In this document: positions 1 through 11,028 of the stretch, piece after piece
Layout: each line of letters opens with the position of its first letter
How positions within the stretch are numbered: the stretch's first letter is position 1
Assembly: GCA_004151065.3 (NCBI GenBank)
Contig: NWUY0300010873.1
Location: 63,605 to 89,970 of the forward strand
Origin: Larix sibirica
Taxonomy: Eukaryota; Streptophyta; Pinopsida; Pinales; Pinaceae
DNA length: 26,366 nt
Direction: 5' to 3'
Translations under genes and position numbers: made by a program
Notes under the pieces: generated by a model
What the model saw: only the letters and a program-made list of their open reading frames with translations
Database searches by the model: none
Told to the model about the DNA's origin: nothing

Positions 1-929
1 AGTTTTTATAATTTAGTGAAAGATTTGCCAAGATTTTACAAGATTATATAATTCAATGAGAGATTCACCAAAAAATTATATATACATAATATAACATTGA
101 TAAAATAGCCTTCATATTTTCCTATATATCATGGGGATTCACCCATTTATTATACATAGAAATTTAGGGGGGTTCTTAAAATTTTCCCTGACCAACACCA
201 AGAGACATTCGAGTTGTGCCTTCCAAACATGAGGCAACTAGAGTAGAACTGTGTGAAGGTTGAAGTCTTGTTTAAAAAAGTGGAGTATTTGAAAAAGAGG
301 TTGCAATCAATTGACAAAGAGAAGACCAACTTCACAGTAGGAGTGCAACCAAAGCCTAAGGGTAAGTCCATTGCATGCTTTCTTTGTTCACATAACCACT
401 TTTATATATATTTTCCTTTGAAAATAGGATTGAAGAGATTAGAATAAGCATAATCCACATTGGTTGCGAAGTCGACGGACTCGGGAACAACTCAAATGCA
501 AGAGACCTTGAAGGAAATGATGCAGTTTTGGGTGCCTTGACCATGCATCTTGGTGAGTTTGTTATAGGAAATTGACATTCTTTGTAAGAAAACAACAAAA
601 ATGACCTTAATTTTATGTATTACGCGTGCATGTAGCATGACACATAGTTTTGTAAACGAACGAACCGCTATAGCACTTCACCGTATGGCTGAGAAAATCT
701 TGGATGCGTTCAATCCAGTGAAGTCAGCTGTAAAGCCAATAGTATGGGTTGTTTGTTTGACACCATTGACGGTTGGACTATTGAGAGTGGCTTAGTAGTT
801 CAGAATTGATGGTGGTTTTGATGGACAATAAAAAATCCATCCTATGGAAAAATTTCATCAGGATTTCCAAAGTCATTCCCTTGCCCTGTGTGACCTGCTT
901 AATGTTCTTAGATGATATTGGGACTCACA
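1..929. other. Unassigned AT-rich DNA with short coding-like fragments
   Basis: No gene is recognised here. The stretch upstream of repeat block A has no counterpart upstream of block B, so it marks the edge of the duplicated block. On the + strand, 253-360 encodes a lysine/glutamate-rich segment (KVEYLKKRLQSIDKEKTN) that looks like coiled coil, as is common in retroelement gag N-termini. It is followed by an AG-GGTAAGT donor-like site and an acceptor-like AG at 426-427. A second open stretch at 601-795 (64 codons) has no recognised domain. These may be remains of a retroelement or a gene fragment; nothing shows which. Confidence 0.3.
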
Positions 930-3162
930 GATTGTTGATGATTGGTAGAAATATGGGGATAAATCCCAATATGTATTCCATTTTATTGGTCAAGGTAACC
1001 AATGAGTATGTCGACTTGTCTAGTGTCATCGCACAGTAGTAGGAGGAGCATAGTTCGGGTAAACCAGCCATAGGTGAACCTTTGAGAAGAGATCTATCTG
1101 AGTAAAGGTTGGGAGCATTGGAGATCTTGGCATATTTAGCCTCAGAGAAGACTTAATCATCAAGTTCTTTGATTGACTAGAAGTAGGGAATTGGAGGAAT
1201 GTAGGTGCTTGTGAATGCCGACAAAAAAGGAACTTGCCAAGGAGAAAATGTTTAACTATTGGGTCACAGAAATGACTCACCCAACAATACCCTAGATTGC
1301 AATTTGGTGGCATGGACAATGAATCAGGTTGCAAATGCATACAAAATATGGGTATCCTTCATTTCCATGATGATTAGCAAGATGAGGGAACCATTACAAC
1401 CGTTGAGGATATTGAGGAGGCTCAACTGGCCAACAAATATTTGAGCATGGCAATGTAGGAACAACATGTTGCAAAGAAGGTAGAGGAACATTCGCACATA
1501 ATGGAGGAAACGATAGAAGAAGATGTCTTGTACAGAGTTGTGAAGGTGGAGAAGGAACCTTCACACATTGTAGAAATCAATCAGGACTCATAAATAGGTG
1601 TGAAAATGAAGGAGGAATACTTCCTTGACAAAGATCATGCAACCATTGTGGATTTTTGCTGGTATGTGATGGGGATTTATGATTACTATATAAATCCCAC
1701 ATAATTACAATTATTGGGTTGTAGAACATTGGAAAGAGAGGAAATTTTGAGGTATTTGTGCACAGAGCACAAGATAGACACTTAGTTTTCCGATGGTGTT
1801 GATCACCACTTGACCAACTACATTTGCACATGATAACTTGAGGCTATATCACTACCTAGGAACGGGTAGTGGAGCCTTTTGTTCCTTTGGAAAAGTGCCT
1901 TGGAAATTTTACTCAAGTACATTAGTGGTTACATGTAACCTAATGACTTTTCCTTAGCCAAAAATGAGTTGTGCAGGTTGACCGAAACATAGAAGGGAAG
2001 AGACCACTTCTAGAATGAGGAGTGCATTCATGTGGGAAGGATGCGATGATTGGAATGATCATCCAACCAGTCCAGATCATGGGGGATTCCAACATACAAA
2101 TGCATGGTAGAATGAATAAGTACTAAAGCAGTATTGAGTCAAAAGGGTGCAACACTTGGGCATATTAACAACTTTCCTATGAAATTTGAATTGCCACAAT
2201 AGTGAAAGTTAGTGGCAATGAAAGTGGATTGCAATCGCAATAGAAGCCAATAACCCAAACATTTTGCATCCTGGAGACATTGAGGAAATACTTGGGAAAG
2301 GTTCTTCATTTGAGGGAAGCATTAATTGCTCAAGTGTTGGACCAGAAACAATGTGGAGTGTTTGGAAGTTACCATGGATGGATGCATGAGTCTAGAAAAC
2401 AAGCATGCAAGGATGGTTGGAATTCTGTGACATTGTCGAGGATGCCAATGAAGTTGAGTGGGAGAGGATTAAACTTCCTTGCCTTTCGATAAGTGAAAAC
2501 CCCTCACAATCTCATCCATTGACAACTCAGGTGCATGATAAATTGGCACACTCGACGTGACCAAGATATTGATCGACACATTTGGGCACATTTGAAGCAT
2601 TCAAGACGCCTACGGGGAGTGATGGACCAAGCATGGGCATGAATATCTCAGTAGTGGGGTATGTGACTAAAAGGATTTGACACTTCACAAAGGATTCAAT
2701 AAGGGGGGAATTAGAAAGGGGCTTCAAAAGTTGGAAAAAGGATTTGAAAGAGAAGTCTTCGACAAGCAGCAAAGTGGAAAAGATTCCATCAGGTCCACTT
2801 TCCTAATTCATGGTGGTAAGACACCTTGAGAAGGGAAAAATTATTGCACAACATGCAGGAGACATGTGGACATCATCGAAACAAATATTGGGTTCATGGA
2901 TAAAATGGCTCACGCACCTGCCAAAGAATGGGAAAAACAGTCGACAAAGGGGAGCACTTGAAGAAGGTGTGCCCAAGAGGGAAGTCGGAAGAAGTGCCCA
3001 AGTGCTGTAAATGTGGGTCAATAGAGCTATTGATTGGCCTCCTAGCTGACTGTTAAGAGAGATCCCACTTTCCTTGAGGTTTCCCAAATGACGTGTCCTT
3101 TAGAAAGGGTGTCATCAAAGGAAAATATTGGGTGCCCACTTATGAGGAAGATGGAGTGACAT
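930..3162 (+). pseudogene. Decayed unrecognised coding region of repeat block A
   Basis: Protein-like sequence survives in several frames but no domain can be named. About 1450-1590 gives an acidic, Glu/Val-rich stretch (HVAKKVEEHSHIMEE). The frame starting at 2429 runs about 124 codons (…DANEVEWERIKLPCL… to …KVEKIPSGPLS) with internal TGA stops, and matches the same frame in block B from 10293 without indels between 2429 and the shared TGA at 2558. The last frame ends a few bases before the LTR. Position directly upstream of an LTR and a purine-rich GAGGAAGATGGAG stretch (3144-3156) suggests the 3' end of a retroelement internal region. I see no RT, RNase H or integrase motif. Function unknown. 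Confidence 0.4.
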
Positions 3163-3826
3163 TGTAACACCCCAAACATTAATTAACAATAGTTAGATTA
3201 TTATAAGCATAGTTAGCTCTTATAAGTACATTATTAAATTATATATTTATTAAATTAGAGAAAAGAGAGGAAAAATTAAATAACAACATTAAGAAGAAAA
3301 GCATTGGTAAGTTAATAAAGTGTAATTAGGAGAATTAAGTGCGTGGATACCACTTGGCACCCATGCAAAATAATGCAAAATTAATTAATAATCTGAATTA
3401 TTTGCAAAAAAGAGGGATTTGGGGAAATAATAGGGGTTCATGCATGGGGGGAGGAGGTCTTGTCTAGTTTGTGTTTTCTAGTTTTGTTTGTTATTGTTGG
3501 TTTGTTAAGTGGTGGTGAGTGGCTTACCTGAGTTCTAACTGTCTTCTTTTTGTTTTTCTTATTGAGCTTCTGGTTTGGAGAGTTGTTGTAAGGGGGATTA
3601 AGGGCACTGAGGTTGAGGATATTAAGACGAACTAACATTATCTGTTGGGGGATCGAGGGCCTCATCTATCAGCTAAGGGTTGGTTGGGTGGAGATTTCTC
3701 TCCCCATATCTGTTGGTAGTATTTATAGCTAAGTTAAATCTAATTATTTTGTAATAAATTATTGTACTTTAATTATTTACTATTTAGATTAGTTTCTAAT
3801 CCATTATTAGCAGATGGGTCCTTGCA
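3163..3826 (+). mobile_element. LTR of a Ty3/gypsy-type element, copy A
   Basis: It begins TGTAACACCCC, a start seen in many plant gypsy LTRs, and ends near TTGCA two bases before a tRNA-iMet primer-binding site. Length is 664 bp against 713 bp in copy B; A lacks the equivalent of 11579-11630. The first 200 bp differ from copy B at about one base in eight. Sequence homologous between A and B continues on both sides of this LTR, so it is not a simple 5' LTR flanked by unique DNA. Confidence 0.75.
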
Positions 3827-3828
3827 TC

Positions 3829-3840
3829 TAGTATCATAGC
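3829..3840 (+). promoter_or_regulatory. Primer-binding site, tRNA-iMet type (degenerate)
   Basis: TAGTATCATAGC matches the complement of the plant initiator tRNA-Met 3' end (TGGTATCAGAGC) at 10 of 12 positions and sits 2 bp after the LTR end. The cognate site in copy B is a perfect match, so this one is a mutated form. Confidence 0.75.
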
Positions 3841-4394
3841 GAGGCTCAAATGCTTGGCCTGTATAGCCACACCCATGATCAAAATATGAAAGCTGAAATT
3901 AGTCTAGATATATGAAGTTATTAGATTTTGTTTTTTATTTATTTTTGATAAATAAATAAATAAACGTATAAATATCGATACGAATAGGAAACCAAAAACT
4001 TGGTAATGACTAATCAACATTACATATCAACTACACCATATCCGTGAATAAACAAAATAAACCAAACAAATCTCCATTATTAAAAGAGTTTCGGTTTTAA
4101 TATTACCCCTGAAACAAGCAGAAATTGTCCTATTAAGAAATCCCTTGTTGTAACGAGGTGAGAGAGTGAAAAATCCTTCCCGAAACTGAATCCCATGAGC
4201 ATTATTGATATTGAATTCTATGTTTGTATTATAGTGGCAACTATAAATGTTTCCCTCACCGCAACAATTTCTCAACAATGTCCATTTCATGGGATGAAAA
4301 TGGTCCAGATTTTGAATGTCTTGATTTAGTTTTAGAAATAAAGATTTGAAGAATGCCATCGAAACTTATCATCCTTTATCACAACATAATCCTT
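3841..4394 (+). other. Post-PBS leader segment of block A with AAAT microrepeat
   Basis: This segment follows the primer-binding site and carries a short (AAAT)n-like run (around 3949-3965) shared in form with block B (around 11868-11880). No gag start is visible before 4395. The minus-strand ORF occupies most of it. Confidence 0.5.
4027..4359 (-). CDS. Minus-strand ORF of 110 codons inside repeat block A, unknown
   Basis: This reading frame starts MAFFKSLFLKLNQDIQ and is open for 110 codons on the strand opposite to the LTR. Its counterpart in block B keeps the same start and about 65 codons (12027-12275) before a frameshift, with the remainder in another frame (11866-12099). The protein has five cysteines and a hydrophobic C-terminal part, and I do not recognise it. 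Both copies being ~88% identical DNA, the shared frame alone does not show selection. It could be a captured gene fragment, an antisense ORF, or chance. Confidence 0.3.
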   Translation of the reverse strand: MAFFKSLFLKLNQDIQNLDHFHPMKWTLLRNCCGEGNIYSCHYNTNIEFNINNAHGIQFREGFFTLSPRYNKGFLNRTISACFRGNIKTETLLIMEICLVYFVYSRIWCS

Positions 4395-4395
4395 N
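4395..4395. other. Single N: probable scaffold join
   Basis: A lone N interrupts the sequence exactly where homology between blocks A and B ends (B continues past 12310 with different sequence). A contig join or unresolved gap is the simplest reading. Confidence 0.7.
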
Positions 4396-4925
4396 TATTT
4401 TTTGTCACTGTAGTACACCAAGCATAGAACTTAGGGAGACCACCCTCACATATTAGGGTTCAACAGGTAATACAACTAAGGTTATAATCTATCCTCATTT
4501 GCATCATGAAAGACTCATACGAGCATTATTGTTGGAGACCCTAAGGTATATCAAAGATTTATTTTGACACTTAGTTTCCGTTAGGACCATACAAATCCTA
4601 TCCTTTGATACACAAGTAGTGAAGTTTCAATATTTTAGAATATTAGGGATTCAAGAATTTCATTAGTAAAATAATATTTAGATAGAAGTAATAATCTAGT
4701 AGGAGTATATAAAAAAGGGATTGTGGTTAGTTTATACCATTGTGTATGACCTATATCAAAGACTCCTTGTGTGATAATTATCACAATAGTTTAGTTATCA
4801 ATTAACCCTTTTGTGAACTTGCCATACTCTAGTGGAAGACATATCACACAAGTTTCCTTACGTGTCATTAATTATGTTGATATAAATATATAATAACCCT
4901 TATGGTGGAACAAAGGGTCCCATGT
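4396..4925 (+). other. Non-coding stretch before gypsy gag remnant
   Basis: No ORF of note. A TATA-like run (TATATAAAAAA, 4706-4716) followed by a G-rich stretch could be an LTR promoter remnant of the following gag-pol, but no LTR end or primer-binding site can be placed with confidence. Confidence 0.3.
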
Positions 4926-6010
4926 TGACCACAAAAAAAATTACCATGGATGATATGATTACCAAAATAGAAACCCAGGTCTCTTAGATCAAATTATATG
5001 TTGTTAAGATTGACCATCTGAACGGAAATATTGGTAGGATCGAATACCTAGAAGAACATGTAGGCTAAGATAAATGACATGTGGATATTTGTCTCTAAGA
5101 TTGTAGTCATAGTCCCACCCAAAAAGGGACATTGGCAAGAGCCAACGGTGGGGTAGGATAATGGTGAATTGTCCATGGGAGGAGGGAATGTAATAAGATT
5201 ACCCTTTCAAGACAATTGACACTATATGTGGCACATATTTCCTAAAGTATATCTAAATACGTTACGTGGTTCTTACCTAATAGGATGAGTTACCTAGATG
5301 GAACATTAATTTTCCGTCCAAAATAATAATGATGATCTAATACAACTTTGGGTGGGTGTGTTATACTTGGATTGGGAACGATGAAAATGGTGGAAAGGGC
5401 ATAAGAAGGCCAATGGAAAGTACATTGCATGGAGTATGATTTTGAAGTCCATCCTTTCCAAGACTAAAAAATACACTAATATTTTAGGGTAGCTGACCAA
5501 GTTACACTAAACAGGAAGAAATGAAGAATTTGTTAATTCCTTTAAGAAATGGGAAATATGTATAGAAGATATAACATATACTTTTATCAAAGAATATTTT
5601 ATTAGTGTTCTAATGGAGGATATTTAATCACAAGTCTAGATGGCCCACCAACTATTGGTTGGAGGCCTCTTAATGAGCTAGAGAAGCATAAGTGGTGGTA
5701 ACCACCAAGACCAAATGACCCACTTTTTCTCCCTTGACCATGCCACCCTCGTATGCCTACAACCACTCCCCCTATACTCATCCCCTTAAGTCTCGTCAAC
5801 TTTCACCTTAGTAGAAGAAATTGAAGATCAACATCTCAACCTTTATTATAATTGTGATAAGAAGTATTTCAAAGGGAATAAAGGTAAAGAGAAAAACATA
5901 TTCATTATAGATATGTCACGATCCGAAATGATTGAGGAAATTTTAGGGGAAGCCACTACAGAGATGGATCTAATTGAGACAACTCCTCCTCCTCATAAGG
6001 AAACCATATG
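4926..6010 (+). pseudogene. Ty3/gypsy gag remnant
   Basis: Decayed coding sequence in shifting frames. Around 4960-5070 there is a coiled-coil-like N-terminal part. Around 5380-5480 a lysine-rich segment precedes the usual gag capsid region. At about 5575-5660 the translation reads like the end of a Retrotrans_gag domain (EYFISVLMEDI, then a stop, then a segment resembling the RPxTIGEA stretch). No zinc knuckle could be read out, although Cys-poor, charged sequence follows at 5820-5900. Stops and frameshifts are numerous, so it cannot encode a working Gag. Identification rests on order (gag, protease, RT) and short motifs. Confidence 0.6.
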
Positions 6011-6019
6011 GGATCCTCC

Positions 6020-6470
6020 TTATAAGGAACCTCAAATATCCCTTCATGCTTTATTAGGAATTTCATCTCCCAAGACCCTAAATATGGTTGGATATGTCAT
6101 CAACAATGATTGTTTTAATTGACAAAGGTAACACCCACAATTTTATTCATTAGCGAGTCATGTAAGAAACCCATACGGTTGTTTTTTTGTAGTGCATAAT
6201 TTTAATAGACTTTGGAGGTATGATGAAATGTTTTGGTGCATGTGAGAATGTGAAACCCCAATTGAGGGAGCACTTGTTCAAATTCAACACATTTTCCATT
6301 AAAATGGGAGGATGTGATGCCATTCCTAGAGAAATATTGGGTTCAATTACACTAGATTTCAAGGAATTATACATGAAGTTCAATAAGGATTATCATAAAT
6401 GCACTCTTAAGGGTATTCAAGATAATTCTCTATAAATTATCATCTCTTATTGTATGGAAAAGGTATTTGA
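6020..6470 (+). pseudogene. Ty3/gypsy aspartic protease remnant
   Basis: The stretch 6030-6117 translates as ISLHALLGISSPKTLNMVGY, a typical approach to the plant gypsy protease. After a frameshift, 6118-6150 reads IDKGNTHNFIH, aligning with the catalytic IDSGSTHNF-type motif; the Asp is kept but the next residue is Lys in place of Ser/Thr. The open frame 6220-6435 (starting MMKCFGACENVKPQL, with IKMGGCD and a later LDFKELYMKF) matches the C-terminal part of the same domain. The frameshift and the altered active-site loop indicate an inactive copy. Confidence 0.75.
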
Positions 6471-6559
6471 GAAATATCACTTAAGCATCAAAACACAAAA
6501 AATGCCATTAAAGTTAGAGGTATCTACTCACAAGAAATTCACCTTAATCTGTAGTTAGT

Positions 6560-7280
6560 TTTGACCAAACATCAACACACCTATGAAAATCCCCTGTCAT
6601 TACCTCTTCATGTGGTGATCATGATCATTGTATACTACTAATTCTAGAAGTCAACCACCCAATGTGCATCCTTATCAATATATTTTTTCACAAAAGAATG
6701 CAATTGAAAGTACCATTTTGGAACTATTGGAGGTCGGTGTGATAAGTCCAAGTAATGCCCCCTGCTCATCCTTGATAATCATGGTACTAATGAATGAAGT
6801 TTAATGGTTAATGTGACTAGAATTTCACGCACTTATTAAGAGTATGGATGAAGACAAATTTCCCATCCTTGTCAATGTTGACCTATTTAATGAGATTCAT
6901 GGTACCAAGTTATTAGCTAAACTAGATGTTTTCTTTGAGTATCACCAATATAGATGAAGGTGGTAGACATCGTAATAGTACCTTACATACAAATGAGGGA
7001 CATTATGAGGTTTTCGTAATGAATTTTGGTCTTTGAATGTTCCATCAAAATTTTAGAGCCTTGTGAACAGGTTTTTTCAACCCTTTTACTGTAACTTTGT
7101 GATTTGTCTTCTTTGATGACATTTTTATTTATAAAAATACTTGGAAGGAACATGTGGAGCATGTTCATTAAGTTCTTAATTACTACAAGATAACAAGTTA
7201 TTCATCAAATGTTCTCAATGTACTTTTGGCACTTCTAAAATATAATACTTGAGTCACGTCATTAATAAATGTTGTTATTG
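6560..7280 (+). pseudogene. Ty3/gypsy reverse transcriptase remnant, ends before RNase H
   Basis: The + strand frames give, in order, QPPNVHPYQY (about 6655), a LLEVGVISPSNAPCSS segment (about 6725), FPILVNVDLFNEIHG (about 6860), LLAKLDVFFEYHQY (about 6912) and FDDIFIY followed by EHVEHV (7112-7160). These are the standard blocks of a plant gypsy RT, and the catalytic Asp pair survives at 7115-7120. Stops and indels separate the blocks. Recognisable sequence stops after CTFGTSK (about 7230-7270). RNase H and integrase are absent downstream, so the element is truncated or interrupted there. The nearby LTRs with tRNA-iMet primer sites could be from the same element; this is not proven. Confidence 0.8.
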
Positions 7281-8783
7281 CATATATTTCACACAGTTGC
7301 AACATTTAGGTAGTTGTTATGGTGGGACAAAACCAACATACATGTAACTGACAAAGCTTCATTTTCATAAAAAATTGACATGTGGAATGAATTTATTTTT
7401 CATGGTCAATTTTTTGTTGACCTACATGGATTTATAAAAGGGAACCCATGTGATATCTCACAGAAAACCTTTCGAAATCCATGTGGTTGTGCATACGGTG
7501 GGACCCATAAATTCCAAGCACATGCAAATATTCCCAACTATGTTTTGAGCACCAAAGAGGTTTGAATTGGCTTCTGCTAGGTACTTGGGAATTCAATAGC
7601 CCCATCTTTATACCTAGAAGTTACTTCATGAAGAAGATATTTTACATCTTGAAGAAGTTCTTTGAAGACCTCCAATTTGTCTATAAAAGGATGCCATGAG
7701 CATGCATTCTATAAGACAAATTTAGAGCAAGGTTACGGTGCAAGAATTGGTTTAGAAGACATCTCTTCCATCCGCATTTTTATCAATCATTGGAATTTCA
7801 AGCCCCCTCGACTCCTTCATCAAGAAGTAAGTGTTTTTCTTCATCTTTCCAAGTTAGTTTGAGAGAAATTAGAGAGAATTAGAAGGACCCTCCCAAAGGA
7901 TGTTGGCTTCCCTTTCGAAGCTACATTCCTCAAGGTGACACCATTGTATTGGTAAATTTTCTCCATTGGACATTGATCATTTGGTTGAATCTTATGTCTT
8001 ATGTTTTGTTGCCACAACATTTTGGAAATTTTAATATTGGAAATATCTCTTATGTTTGTTTGTATTCATTTTATGTCTTCAAAATTATAGTATTTGTCTA
8101 CTAACCACTCATATACTATTGCCTTGGTTGAAAATTGCAAGGAAAGGAGCTTTATCTCACCAATGAGCCATTTTTCCCAGAACAATATTGTTAACACCAC
8201 TTTGTGTTTTTTTCTTTAGTTTATTATCTATAGGTTGTCTACTTACGTCTTTCAACTAGTTTGGAGCTTATTATAGGATTGTAAGTGCAGTGCAACATTG
8301 GAAAGGTAACACTCATTGTACAAAGGACTTTCACACATTATTTGTTGTCACAAATATATTTGAGAATAATTTGTTTACATAGAAAGTGAGTTTTACAGGT
8401 TGAATACCATTTTCTTTGCATTTTCTAGCTTGCACAATACCCAACACTTGTTTTGAGAGAATTTGTGTGACTATTTCTTCAATATTCACACTATCTATTG
8501 AGTCCATACTTATTTGAGTTTCATTGCTTTATCACGTGACCATTGTAACCCCAATCCCTCACTGTTACTAAGGTTGTATGTCTTGTTAGTTTCACTACTT
8601 TCTGGTGTGACAACAATAACTCTCAGGGTCACATAATCACTCAATTGTAAGCACTAAGACCCACATGATTGTAGAAGAATTAGGTTTAGATATCTTTCTT
8701 TATTCATAGTTGTAGTTCACATGGTTGTTCACACATTATAAGGAATTGAAAAAACAACCACGATTTTTTTTGTTAATTCGCAC
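7281..8783. other. Non-coding 1.5 kb with two TATA-like boxes; possible LTR fragment
   Basis: No coding domain is seen. Two good plant TATA boxes lie 249 bp apart on the + strand: TATAAAA at 7433-7439 (followed by GGGAACCCATGTGATAT) and at 7682-7688 (followed by GGATGCCATGAGC). Long T-rich non-coding sequence follows. This resembles the U3-R-U5 of a plant LTR, but neither end (TG/CA), a primer-binding site nor a target-site duplication can be placed. It replaces the RNase H and integrase regions expected after the RT remnant. Confidence 0.3.
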
Positions 8784-11028
8784 AGTGATGATTATTTGTA
8801 GAAAGATGGGGATAATTCCCTGTATTTATTCCATTTGATTGGTCAAGGAAACCAATGAGCCTGCTTACTTGTCTAGTGTCATCGCACAATATTAGGAGGA
8901 GCATAGTTCGGGTATACCAGTCGTAGGTTCACCTTTGAGTAGAGATATATTTGAAAAAAGGTTGGGAGCATTGGATATCTTGGTATGCTTATCCTTAGAG
9001 AAGACTTAACCATCAGGTGCTTTGTATGATTAGAAGTAGGGCATTGGAGGCATGTATGTGCTTGTGAAAACCAACGAAAAAGACACTTTCCAAGGATAAA
9101 ATGTTTAAGTGTTGTGTTGCAACAACTTGTGAAATCACTCACCCAACATTCACACCCTATAGTGCAAAATGGCGACATGGAATATGAATCGAGTCTCAAT
9201 CCCAAACACAAGATGGGTGTCCTTCATTTCCATGGCGATTATCAAGATGAGGGTACCATTACAACTGTTGAGGATATTGAGGAGGCTCAATTGGACAACA
9301 AATATTTGAGCAAGGCAATGTAGGAACAACATGTTGCAAAGAGGGTAGAGGAACATTCGCACATCATGGAGGAAATGGTAGAAGAAGACATCTTGGAAAG
9401 AGTTGCGAAGGTGGAGAAAGAACCTTCCCACATTGTAGAAATCAATCAAGACTCATAAATAAGTACGATAGTGAAGCAGGAATACTTCCCTGAGAAAGAT
9501 CCTGCAACCATTGTGGACTTTTGCTAGTGTGTAATGGGGATTTATGACGACTAGCTAACTCCCGCCTAATTACAATTATTTGGTTGTAGAACATTATAAA
9601 GAGAGGACATTTTGAGTTATTTGTGCACAGAGCACAAGATAGACACTTGGTTTTTCTTTGGTGTTAATCACCACTTTCCAAACTACATCCGTTGATAATA
9701 ACTTGAGGCTAGATAACTACCTAGGAGCGGGTAGTGGAGCCTTTGGTTCCTTTGTAAAGGTACCTTGGAAAGTTTACTGAAGTAAATTACTGGGTAAAAT
9801 AGGTAACCTAGTGACTTTGCATTAGCCAAAAAGGATTTGTGCAGGTTGACTGAACATAGAAGGGAAGAGATCAATTTTGGCATGAGTGTATTCTTATGGG
9901 AATGATGCGACTATTGGAATGATCATCCAACAAGTCTAGATCATGGGGGATACCAATCTACAGATACATGGTAGAATGACTAAGTACTAAAGCAATATTA
10001 AGTCAGAAGGGTGCAACACTTGGGCATCTTGACAACCTTCCTATGAAATTTTAGTTGCCACAATAGTGAAATTTAGTGGCAATCACAGTGGGTTGTGATT
10101 GTAATAGAGGAAATAACCCAAACTTTTTTCATCCTAGAGACATTGTGACAAGACTTGGGAAAGTTGCTTCATTTGAGTGAAGCATTAATTGCTTAAGTGT
10201 TGGACCGGAAAAAACATGGAGTGGTTGGAAGATACCGTGGATGGGTGCATGAGTCTAGACAACAAGCATGCAAATATGGTTGGATTTCTCATGACATTGT
10301 CAAGCATGCCAATGAATTTGAGTGGGATAGGATGTAAATTCCTTGCCTAATGGTAAGCGACAACCCCTCACTAGCTCATCCATCAAAACATCAAGTGCAT
10401 GAGCAATTGGAACGTTCGACATGACCAAGAGATGGATCGACACATTTGTGCACATATGGAGAATGCAAGGCGACTTCGGGGAGTGATGGATTGATTATGA
10501 GCACGAATATTTTAGCAGTGGGGCATGCAGCTAAAAGGATTTGGAACTTTGCAAAGGATTCAATAAGGGGAGCATCAAAATGGGGTTTCAGAAGTTGGAA
10601 AAAAAATTCAGAAGAAAAGGTTTTAACAAGAAACAAAGTGGAAAAGATGCCATCGGGTCCACTTTCCTAATTCATGGTGGTAAGACACCTCGAGTAGGGA
10701 AAAATGATTGCACACAAAAATGGCACATGTGGAAACCATAAGAACAACTCTCAAGTTTGTGGATAAAGTGGCTAAGGTGCATGCTAATGAATGGGAAAAA
10801 TAGTCAACAAAGGGGAGTATCTAAAGAAGGTGCATCCAAGAGAGAAGTTGGGAGAAGTTTCCCAAGTGTTGGAAATGTAGGTCAACAGAGCTACCAACTG
10901 GCCTCCGAGTCGATCGACAGGAGAGCGCCCACTTTCCTCAAGGTTTCCCAAACTATGTGTCCCTTAGAAAGGGTGTCATATCCAAGGGAAATATTGGGTT
11001 CCCACTCATGAGGAAAATGGAGTGACAT
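8784..11028 (+). pseudogene. Decayed unrecognised coding region of repeat block B
   Basis: Homologous to 930-3162 and equally unrecognised. The frame at 9114-9323 (70 codons) reads …MGVLHFHGDYQDEGTITTV…, and after a stop continues with an acidic EEHSHIMEEMVEEDILERV stretch. The frame from 10293 to 10670 (126 codons) is open except for a TGA at 10422, which is also present in copy A at 2558, the same 43 codons downstream. Further fragments 10757-11011 run close to the LTR at 11029. A purine-rich GAGGAAAATGGAG (11010-11022) lies just before the LTR, as a polypurine tract would. No polymerase or integrase signature is visible. Confidence 0.4.

Larger units (their letters stand above)
930..4394 (+). 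repeat. Direct repeat block A (unknown coding remnant + LTR + PBS + 0.5 kb)
   Basis: This block aligns collinearly with 8784-12310, at roughly 85-90% identity by eye. Similarity begins near the shared motif around 'gatgattggtagaaa' (A) and 'gatgattatttgtagaaa' (B), and ends exactly at the single N at 4395. The offset between copies rises from about 7854 to 7916, mostly because A lacks 52 bp that B has inside the LTR. Upstream flanks (before 930 and before 8784) are unrelated. Confidence 0.85.

Noticed and set aside
4027-4359. Possible self-incompatibility S1-like secreted protein
   Set aside because: A loose match in the Gly-Asn-…-Cys…Cys layout was considered, but Cys spacing (41 against about 34 residues) and motif order do not fit.
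6983-7168. Minus-strand ORF opposite the RT active site
   Set aside because: The plus strand carries clear RT blocks including the Asp pair; the reverse frame is a by-product.
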